A DNA stretch of 64,000 nt from Pseudoduganella namucuonensis (GTDB taxonomy: Bacteria > Pseudomonadota > Gammaproteobacteria > Burkholderiales > Burkholderiaceae_D). Below the pieces are notes generated by a model. That model did not search any database, was not told the origin of the DNA, and worked only from the letters and a program-made list of their open reading frames with translations. Below, piece after piece: positions 57,578 through 64,000 of this stretch (position 1 is the first letter of the stretch; each line of letters begins with the position of its first letter). The stretch covers positions 1 to 64,000 of the forward strand of contig NZ_FPBO01000024.1 of NCBI RefSeq assembly GCF_900116645.1, given 5' to 3'. A program made the translations under genes and the position numbers.

Positions 57578-60176
57578 TTATGGCGTGCTCAATGAGTACT
57601 TCCCGGATTCCACCGCGAACACGGCTTTCCCGTTTTCCATCCTCAGGAACTCGATGTGTCCCGCCTTGCGTTTTCCGGCGCGGTAGCGCACGTCCTTCCG
57701 GCTGGCGGCGGCAATATAGACCGTCGCCGACGTGTTGGCTGGAACGGAAAACTCATATGTGGTCCCGGCCGCATTCTTCTTCCAGGCGCTCTCGATCCTG
57801 CCGTACATGGAATCGTAATAGCCCTTGGCATAGCTGAGCTTGCCCGTAGGGTCCGGTTCCGGCTTCAGGCGGAAACGCTTGAACGCCGGCGTTTCCTCGT
57901 CGCGCTCGATTCCCAGCGAATGACTATACATCCAGGCGCCAACGGCGCCGAAAGCGTAGTGGTTGAAGGAGTTCATGCTGTTATTGCCGCCGAATCCATC
58001 GGTATGGGTGTACGAATTCAGGCGTTCCCACACCGTGGTCGCGCCTTGCTCCACCGGGTAGAGCCAGGAGGGATAGTTCGTCTGCAGCAGCAGCCGATAC
58101 GCCGCATCGACATGGCCGCTGTCGGACAGCGCCTTGCTGATCCATGCCGTACCGATAAACCCGGTCATGAGGGAATGCGGCGGAGTAATGGTTCCGTTGT
58201 CGGCCTTGTTGGTCCGCGTGACGGTCGCGGCCAGATTTGCCGCGACCTTGGCCTTGTTGTGATTTGAAGGGATGCCTAACACCAGCGGCAGCACATAGGA
58301 TGTTTGCGTATCCACCAGATCGCCCGGCTTGTGCGCCGCCTGTGCAAACTGCTTGAAGCTCGAATGCCTGGTCTTCCCTTCGCCGTCGAGGTAGGTGTCA
58401 TTGAAGAACTTGCCACGCTGCTCAAGCAGCTGCGCAAACCGCTTCTCGTCTTCGTTCTTGCCCGGCAATGAAGAAAACTTCTTCATGATTTGCAGGTTGA
58501 AAATCAACTGGGATTCCCACAAAAGGGAGTTGTCGTTCTTTCCCTGCTCTGGACCGAGCCAGTCTCAAATGCCTGCGCAGGAACTGCGGCAACTCGGCCA
58601 GATAGGTCGCGGTGCGTGAGAACACCGAAATATCGCCGCTCCAACCGAGCCTTCCATTGCGCTGCGGGCAGTCGGTGGGAATCGACAGGAAATTCCCGTA
58701 GGTGGACCAGGTGATGTTTTCCCACAGTTTATTGACCCGGGGATCCGAGGTTTCGTAGTATGAAGCGAGCTTGTCGATGGAGCTGATCACCTGGCCTTCA
58801 CCCATCACCGCGCCCAGCGCATTCCGGCCCGGCACAAGGTATTTGGTCACGTCGAAGGTCTGATACAGATGGCTCTTGTTGTACTGCGTCATACCCGGAT
58901 TGAAGTAATCGTCGCCGACACGCTTGCCGTTCAGGTAAACATCGTAGATCCCTCTTGCCGTGACATACAGACGGGCTTTGGCTATGCTTGCCTTTGCCGG
59001 TGTGAAGCTGGTGCGCAGCATCGGCATCGCATTGCGGCTTGGGTCCGCAACGACCAGGCTTCCAGCGTCGCCTCCGGTGATGCGGTAGGCATTGTTCTCG
59101 ACCGCGAAACCCGCATGGCCGGCGGCGGAGATTCCGCGATACGCATCGCCCTCGAGGTGCTCGGAAAATATGGCATTCGAGGGACTGCGGAAATGCCGGA
59201 TTTTGACATCGGAGAACCGCGCGGCCTGGTCCTTGGGCGCGTGGAATCCAATATCGCCGACGACCGGAAACGCAAGTGCGTCTCCGCCTTGTCCGAACGG
59301 ATTGAGATTCACGTCCGCGACCAGGTGGTCCTGCCCATCGCAATCTATCTGGATGCGGGAAGTTCCCAAATTCGAGCTGAGGCTGACGCTGTGCTTCTCA
59401 TAGACGTTGTTGGAATTGATGAGCGATTGGGGAATCGGGAAACTCTTGAAAGGAACGTCGATGCTGTCATCCGCGCGGTAGCCCTTGCGATAGATATTCA
59501 GTCTCGCCTGCTGCCCCGAGAGCAGGGGACTGGCATCGATTTCAAGCAGGATATAGCTGCCATTTCGTTTGGCCTGCAATCCGCCGATGTTCATGTTCTT
59601 GTCGAGCAGGCGCCGGTCGTTGGCGCCATACACGAAGCCGGCCCGGGTGGAGTTCGATGCCTTATCGAGTTGCATGGCGTAGTCGATCTTGAACACCGGC
59701 AGATAATGCGCGTACAACACCGCGTCCTTGCCATCGCCGCCGATCCGCTTGGCTCCGCTCCAGGCCGCCTGGCCGGCGCCGCTTCCCATCAAGCCGGTTT
59801 CAAACCACGATCTGGCCGTATGGGCGACACCGTCCTGATCCCATACCTTGAGCGACCAGTCATACCGGGTCGCGGGTGCCAGCGTTTTCCCGCCATACTC
59901 CACGTTCAGCGACGTTTCGCTCCTGGTTTTCCCGGAATCCCAAACGACCGTGCCGCTTTCATCCTTGACCATCAGCGCAAAAGCCGACTGGCGAACGCCG
60001 CCCGCATTGTCCCCCGCGCGCATTTGCCAGCTGAAGCGCGGATGGGCAACGTCCATGCCCAGCGGCTTTTCAACGTACTCGACTTTGAGCTTGCTGAGTT
60101 CGAGGTGGGCTGCAAAGGTGTAGCCATGGAAGAGCAGGGACAGCAGCAGCAGTGGTTTTGTTAAGGTCATGGTCAT
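57578..60176 (-). pseudogene. GH78 alpha-L-rhamnosidase, disrupted by deletion and frameshift
   Basis: The N-terminal frame (60176 to about 58570) has a signal peptide, the N-terminal beta domains (LELSKLKVEYVEKPLGMDVAHPRFSWQM) and the motif DCPQRNGRLGWSGD. The remainder, from DWLGPEQGKNDNSLLWESQ to the stop at 57578, lies in another frame (LNSYTHTDGFGGNNSMNSFNHYAFGAVGAWMY). At 58561-58572 the text jumps from PQFLRRHL to DWLGPEQ. Intact GH78 enzymes carry roughly 85-90 residues between these points, so about 260 bases are missing, and the frame is broken. In the DCPQRxE motif the catalytic Glu is Gly (GGA for GAA). The intact enzyme would release rhamnose from plant glycosides. The gene is AT-richer than its surroundings, pointing to transfer. 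It is not functional as read. Confidence 0.82.
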
Positions 60177-60310
60177 GCGTCAATCAAGAAATGGTATCGA
60201 TAACCTAAGGATGGCATCGATATCGCTCACGCAGACCATTGCGTGGCGCCAGCGGCTTGAATGCTCATGTCTATGACTATTTGCGGACCGTACGGGGTGC
60301 GGCGCTCCGC

Positions 60311-61243
60311 TCAGAACGCCATGGCCGCGCGCAGGGCCACCTGCGTGCCTTGCGAGCGGTTCCTGGCGCCGAATTCCTTGAACGCGTGCAGCCAGACGAT
60401 GGGCAGCTTCGAACCCGGCGAGAAGAAGTTGATCGCCGGCCCCAGCGCCAGCACGCGCGCGCGGTTGCCGTTGGCCAGGCCGGCGGCGCGGTCGTCGGTG
60501 AACTGGCGGTAGAAATAACCGCCCAGGCCCACCGTGTACGGCCCCGCGTGCTGGCCCAGCGCGAACTCCTGCTGCCATTCGGCGCCGGAACGGTAGCCGG
60601 TGTGGCGGTTGCGGGCGCTCAGGTTGACCTGGATGGCCGACGAGACCTCGAAGCCGGTGGCGCCGATGTGGGTGAAGGCGTAGGTGGGCGACCAGGTCCA
60701 GTGACCGGTGCCGGGGTTGATCAGGCTGTTCTTGTCGTAGGAGCCGGTGGGCGGCTGCACCTGCAGGGCCGCGAACTGGAACCAGCCCGGCGACGTCCAT
60801 TGCAGAATCACGGGCACCACGCTGATGTCGCCCATCGCGGTTTTCCTGCCCGCCATGGAGAGCGGGCCGGCCGGGGTGGGAATGGCGAGGTCGACTTTCA
60901 TGTCCAGCAGGGAAAACACCGCCGCGTAGCCGTAGCGGGCGCCGAGAATGGAGGTGCCGGTCATCTTGATCACCGCCGCGCCCAGGCTGTTGACCGTGAT
61001 GTCGGCGCCCACCGGGGAACGGTCGCCGGCGTCGTCGCGCAGCTGCCCGGCGTGGTAGAAGGTGGTGCGCACCATGACCGTCGCCACGTCGGACGGCGGC
61101 GGCATGATGCCGGCGCCGAAGCCGCTCACGCCGAACGGGGTGATGGGCGCGCCGCCTTCGACCGCGCGCGCGGGCGAGGCCAGGCCCAGCAGGGCGGCGG
61201 CAAGCAGGGGGAGGGAAGTGGCGCTTGCTTTGCGGGTGTTCAT
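60311..61243 (-). CDS. Outer-membrane transporter, phenol/MetA-degradation type (copy B)
   Basis: A 310-residue paralogue of the protein at 54675-55607, almost identical over long stretches (NRARVLALGPAINFFSPGSK, IVWLHAFKEFGARNRSQG). Differences are concentrated in GWFQFAALQVQPPTGSYDKNSLINPG and the end VALRAAMAF. A signal peptide ends PARAVEGGA. The ATG at 61243 has GGGGAAGAG upstream. It lies between the broken rhamnosidase gene and a convergent-facing gap to marR. The two copies may have different specificities or may be a recent duplication around the region between them. Confidence 0.85.
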   Translation of the reverse strand: MNTRKASATSLPLLAAALLGLASPARAVEGGAPITPFGVSGFGAGIMPPPSDVATVMVRTTFYHAGQLRDDAGDRSPVGADITVNSLGAAVIKMTGTSILGARYGYAAVFSLLDMKVDLAIPTPAGPLSMAGRKTAMGDISVVPVILQWTSPGWFQFAALQVQPPTGSYDKNSLINPGTGHWTWSPTYAFTHIGATGFEVSSAIQVNLSARNRHTGYRSGAEWQQEFALGQHAGPYTVGLGGYFYRQFTDDRAAGLANGNRARVLALGPAINFFSPGSKLPIVWLHAFKEFGARNRSQGTQVALRAAMAF

Positions 61244-61420
61244 CTCTTCCCCTTGCTGAAGGTTGATGCCCGCGCCCGCGCTGGCGGAAAAATCAGCGGG
61301 GCGCCACCTGCCATGGGGAAGGCGGCGCGGCGGCGGCATGCCCCAATATAGTCATATCACGCGCCGTCGCTGTTGATTTGGGAGTGTGCGCGACGGGAAT
61401 CGTGCGCAAGAACCGTATCG

Positions 61421-61924
61421 TTAATCCGGCGCCGCGACCGGCCGCGCCAGCGGCGCGCGGCTTTGTTCGTTGTTGGTCCGCACCAGCTTGTCCAGCAAAT
61501 ACATGAACTGCTCGCGCTCGTCGGGCGACAGGGGCGCCAGCAGCCGCTCGCGCAGGCGCTGCACGGCCGGCGTCAGGTCCGCCAGCATGCGCTCGCCGGC
61601 CGGCGTGATCGACAGCGCGCGCTGGCGCCGGTTGTGCGGGATCACCTGCCGCTGCAGCAGCCCCTTTTCCTCCAGCCGCGCGCACACGGTGGCGCCGGTC
61701 GAGGTGTCGATCGCGGCCAGGCCCGCCAGCGTCACCTGGTCGATGCCGGGATGGCTGCTCAGGCTGCGCAGCACCGCGTACTGGATGGGCGTCAGCTCGC
61801 TGCCCAGTTCATCGTAGAAGATCGACACCGAGATCTGCTGGGCGCGCCGCAGCAAGTGGCCGGGGTGCTCGTACAGGTCCACCAGTTCGCTGGGCGGGGC
61901 GGGGCTTGCGCTCTTGTCTGACAT
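61421..61924 (-). CDS. MarR-family regulator, probably of vanAB
   Basis: A 167-residue winged-helix regulator of normal MarR length. The DNA-binding part is QVTLAGLAAIDTSTGATVCARLEEKGLLQRQVIPHNRRQRALSITPAG, with the wing at HNRRQR. It is divergent from vanAB with a 100-base gap that contains two palindromes spaced 21 bases apart, which are probably its operators. The likely inducer is vanillate or a related phenolic acid, by analogy with MarR-type regulators of hydroxycinnamate and vanillate genes. It is not the GntR-type VanR known from Pseudomonas. Confidence 0.85.
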   Translation of the reverse strand: MSDKSASPAPPSELVDLYEHPGHLLRRAQQISVSIFYDELGSELTPIQYAVLRSLSSHPGIDQVTLAGLAAIDTSTGATVCARLEEKGLLQRQVIPHNRRQRALSITPAGERMLADLTPAVQRLRERLLAPLSPDEREQFMYLLDKLVRTNNEQSRAPLARPVAAPD

Positions 61925-61964
61925 GGATGCTCGCTAAAAAAGTGGTTTACTTCGGGCCGATGTT

Positions 61965-61974
61965 GAGTATACTC
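61965..61974. promoter_or_regulatory. MarR operator candidate 1
   Basis: GAGTATACTC, a perfect 10-bp palindrome within TTGAGTATACTCACA, between marR and vanA. Its centre is 21 bases from that of the second palindrome. Confidence 0.5.
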
Positions 61975-61982
61975 ACATTTAC

Positions 61983-61998
61983 ATTCAGTGTACTGAAT
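61983..61998. promoter_or_regulatory. MarR operator candidate 2
   Basis: ATTCAGTGTACTGAAT, arms ATTCAG and CTGAAT around four bases, 26 bases before the vanA ATG. Placed where it could block the vanA promoter. Confidence 0.55.
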
Positions 61999-62024
61999 AT
62001 TAAATTAAAGACAAGGAGATCCGC

Positions 62025-63056
62025 ATGTTCCCGAAAAACGCCTGGTACGTGGCCTGCACCCCGGACGAGATTGAAAACAAGCCGCTGGGCCGCCAGATCT
62101 GCGGCGAGAAGATCGTGTTCTACCGCGCCGCCGGCGGCAAGGTGGCGGCGGTGGAGGACTTCTGTCCGCACCGCGGCGCGCCGCTGTCGCTGGGCTTCGT
62201 GCGCGACGGCCAGCTGGTGTGCGGCTACCACGGCCTGGAGATGGGCTGCGACGGCAAGGTGGTCAGCATGCCCGGCCAGCGCGTGCGCGGCTTCCCCTGC
62301 ATCGGCAGCTACGCGGTGGAGGAGCGCTACGGTTTCATCTGGGTCTGGCCCGGCGACAAGGAACTGGCCGACCCGGCCAAGATCCACCACCTGGAGTGGG
62401 CGGACAACCCCGAGTGGGCCTACGGCGGCGGCCTGTACCACATCAACTGCGACTACCGCCTGATGGTGGACAACCTGATGGACCTGACCCACGAGACCTA
62501 CGTCCACGCCAACAGCATCGGCCAGAAGGAGATCGACGAGGCGCCGGTGCACACCAGGGTGGAGGGCGAGGAGGTCATCACCAGCCGCTACATGGAGAAC
62601 ATCATGGCGCCGCCGTTCTGGCGCGCCGCCTTGCGCGGCAACGGCCTGGCCGACGACGTGCCGGTGGACCGCTGGCAGATCTGCCGCTTCACGCCGCCCA
62701 GCCACGTGATGATCGAGGTGGGCGTGGCGCACGCGGGCAAGGGCGGCTACGACGCGCCGCCGGAGTTCAAGGCCTCCAGCATCGTGGTCGACTTCATCAC
62801 GCCGGAGACCGAGACCTCGATCTGGTATTTCTGGGGCATGGCGCGCAACTTCAAGCCGGACGACGCGGCGCTGACGGCCACCATCCGCGAAGGCCAGGGC
62901 AAGATCTTCAGCGAGGACCAGGACATGCTGGAGCTGCAGCAGCAGAACATCCTGCGCCATCCCGAGCGCAAGCTGCTGATGCTCAACATCGACGCCGGCG
63001 GCGTGCAGTCGCGCCGCGTGCTGGACCAGTGGATGGCCAGGGAGCAGCGGGCATGA
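62025..63056 (+). CDS. vanA: Vanillate O-demethylase oxygenase subunit
   Basis: A 343-residue Rieske non-haem iron oxygenase. It removes the methyl group of vanillate as formaldehyde, giving protocatechuate, with electrons from VanB. The Rieske centre ligands are in CPHRGAPLSLG (Cys, His) and CGYHGLEMG (Cys, His). The mononuclear iron site is in YRLMVDNLMDLTHETYVHANS (two His, with a bridging Asp), and a later Asp completes it. The start MFPKNAWYVACTPDEI is typical of VanA. ACAAGGAGATCCGC precedes the ATG. Its stop overlaps the vanB start (ATGA). Related demethylases act on other methoxybenzoates, but the VanA-VanB pair is strong support. Confidence 0.92.
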   Translation: MFPKNAWYVACTPDEIENKPLGRQICGEKIVFYRAAGGKVAAVEDFCPHRGAPLSLGFVRDGQLVCGYHGLEMGCDGKVVSMPGQRVRGFPCIGSYAVEERYGFIWVWPGDKELADPAKIHHLEWADNPEWAYGGGLYHINCDYRLMVDNLMDLTHETYVHANSIGQKEIDEAPVHTRVEGEEVITSRYMENIMAPPFWRAALRGNGLADDVPVDRWQICRFTPPSHVMIEVGVAHAGKGGYDAPPEFKASSIVVDFITPETETSIWYFWGMARNFKPDDAALTATIREGQGKIFSEDQDMLELQQQNILRHPERKLLMLNIDAGGVQSRRVLDQWMAREQRA

Positions 63057-64000
63057 GCGCGACCTTGCAAGTCCGGGTCCGGCGCGCGGTGAGCGAGGCG
63101 GAGGACATCCGCAGTTTCGAACTGGTGCGCGAGGACGGCGGGCCGCTGCCGGCCTTCGGCGCCGGTGCCCACATCGACGTCCATCTGCGCGATGGGCTGG
63201 TGCGGCAGTACTCGCTGTGCAATCCGCCGCGCGAGACGGAGCGCTACGTGATCGGCGTGCTGCGCGACCCGGCGTCGCGCGGCGGCTCGCGGGCCATGCA
63301 CGACGAGATCCAAGAGGGCAGCGTGCTGCGCATCAGCGAGCCGAAGAACCACTTCCCCCTGACGCGTGCGCCGCGCAGCCTGCTGCTGGCCGGCGGCATC
63401 GGCGTCACGCCCATCCTGGCCATGGCGGAGTCGCTGGCGGCCGACGGCGCGGACTTCGACATGCATTACGCCACCCGCGCGCCGGAACGCACCGCTTTCC
63501 GCGACCGCATCGCGGGGGCTCCGTACGCTGAACGGGTGCGCTTTTACCACGACACCGACGCGGCGGGACCGAAGCTGGACGTGCCGGCGCTGCTGGCCGC
63601 CGAGGACGCGGGCACCCACCTCTATGTCTGCGGTCCCGGCGGATTCATCGCCCACGTGGTGGAATCGGCCAAGGCGCTGGGCTGGCCGCAGGAGCGCGTG
63701 CACCTCGAGTATTTCGCCGGCGCGGCGGTGGAGACGGGCGGCGACGCCGCCTTCGACGTGAAGCTGGCCTCCAGCGGCAGGGTGATCGCGGTCCCGGCCG
63801 GCACCACCGTGATGCAGGCGCTGGCCGACCAGGGGGTGCACATCCCCGTCTCCTGCGAGCAGGGCGTGTGCGGCACCTGCCTGACCAGGGTGCTGGACGG
63901 CGTGCCGGACCACCGCGACCTCTACCTGACCGACGAGGAGCGCGCCGCCAACGACCAGTTCACCCCCTGCTGCTCGCGCTCGAAGAGCGGGACGCTGGTG
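63053..64000 (+). CDS. vanB: Vanillate O-demethylase reductase subunit (runs off the end)
   Basis: A flavin/ferredoxin reductase of the phthalate dioxygenase reductase type; 316 codons are present and the gene is open at the window edge. The FMN-binding part is RQYSLCNPPRETERYVIGVLRD, the NAD-binding part is LLLAGGIGVTPILAMAESL and LYVCGPGGFIAHVVESA. A C-terminal 2Fe-2S ferredoxin domain has Cys ligands in PVSCEQGVCGTCLTRVLDG and CCSRSK. It passes electrons from NADH to VanA. It overlaps vanA by four bases. Usual VanB length is close to 317, so only a few residues are missing. Confidence 0.92.
   Translation, partial: MSATLQVRVRRAVSEAEDIRSFELVREDGGPLPAFGAGAHIDVHLRDGLVRQYSLCNPPRETERYVIGVLRDPASRGGSRAMHDEIQEGSVLRISEPKNHFPLTRAPRSLLLAGGIGVTPILAMAESLAADGADFDMHYATRAPERTAFRDRIAGAPYAERVRFYHDTDAAGPKLDVPALLAAEDAGTHLYVCGPGGFIAHVVESAKALGWPQERVHLEYFAGAAVETGGDAAFDVKLASSGRVIAVPAGTTVMQALADQGVHIPVSCEQGVCGTCLTRVLDGVPDHRDLYLTDEERAANDQFTPCCSRSKSGTLV

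Noticed and set aside
1..64000. CRISPR arrays, tRNA or rRNA genes, replication origins, prophage structural genes
   Set aside because: Looked for repeats with regular spacers, cloverleaf-like ends, DnaA-box clusters and phage genes; none seen.

Overview
The window is a GC-rich chromosomal segment of a betaproteobacterium. The porin families, DUF1302/DUF1329 proteins, CalA and VanAB types, and the abundance of sigma-54 and MarR regulators suggest Burkholderiales, most likely an Oxalobacteraceae of the Duganella/Massilia kind. That placement is inference from gene content, not from a marker gene. Nearly all of the window after about 5.9 kb is accessory catabolism of plant-derived aromatics: envelope transporters and porins, oxidoreductases that turn alcohols into aldehydes and acids, and a regulator for each module.

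Layout. (1) 1-5.9 kb is a visibly AT-richer mobile/defence region. It holds the end of an IS3-family element that has cut a YoeB toxin gene, two unassigned small genes and a secreted leucine-rich-repeat protein, and a three-gene ABC-3C-type conflict operon (HNH effector, small middle component, DUF2326-like ABC ATPase) with a LexA/SOS box upstream. (2) 6.0-7.3 kb has a MarR regulator divergent from a siderophore-interacting flavoreductase. (3) 7.4-18.2 kb has an AAHS-type aromatic acid transporter, a porin, a secreted Cache protein and an AcoR-like sigma-54 activator, facing an operon of GMC oxidoreductase, benzaldehyde-dehydrogenase-like enzyme, outer-membrane transporter and alpha/beta hydrolase. 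That operon starts at a near-consensus -24/-12 promoter with two identical-geometry palindromes upstream. (4) 18.4-28.3 kb has a second Cache/porin pair, an NMT1-type ABC importer with an embedded TetR gene and four copies of an 18-bp operator, a cyclase, a YceI protein, a membrane protein and fumarylacetoacetase.

(5) 28.3-32.8 kb holds an ankyrin/trypsin-fold protein with apparently lost catalytic residues, divergent from a subtilisin-like protease followed by a small propeptide-like protein, then a lone solute-binding protein. (6) 32.8-46 kb is a seven-gene operon: aromatic aldehyde dehydrogenase, CalA-like coniferyl alcohol dehydrogenase, DUF1302, DUF1329, YCF48, MMPL/RND and carboxylesterase. 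A divergent XylR/DmpR-type activator probably drives it. (7) 45.9-50.1 kb has two uncharacterised genes and an AcoR-like sigma-54 regulator on either side of two FNR/ANR-type boxes, plus a LuxR regulator. (8) 50.2-54.7 kb has an overlapping APC permease-MoaF-SDR operon with a divergent LuxR regulator. (9) 54.7-61.3 kb has two near-identical outer-membrane transporter paralogues flanking a YtcJ-like amidohydrolase and a broken GH78 rhamnosidase gene. (10) 61.4-64 kb has a MarR regulator divergent from vanA-vanB (vanB runs off the end).

Read together, the genes suggest uptake of lignin- and phenylpropanoid-type compounds and their oxidation (alcohol, aldehyde, vanillate), with demethylation by VanAB. 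Ring-cleavage genes for protocatechuate are not in the window. No rRNA, tRNA or CRISPR array was seen.
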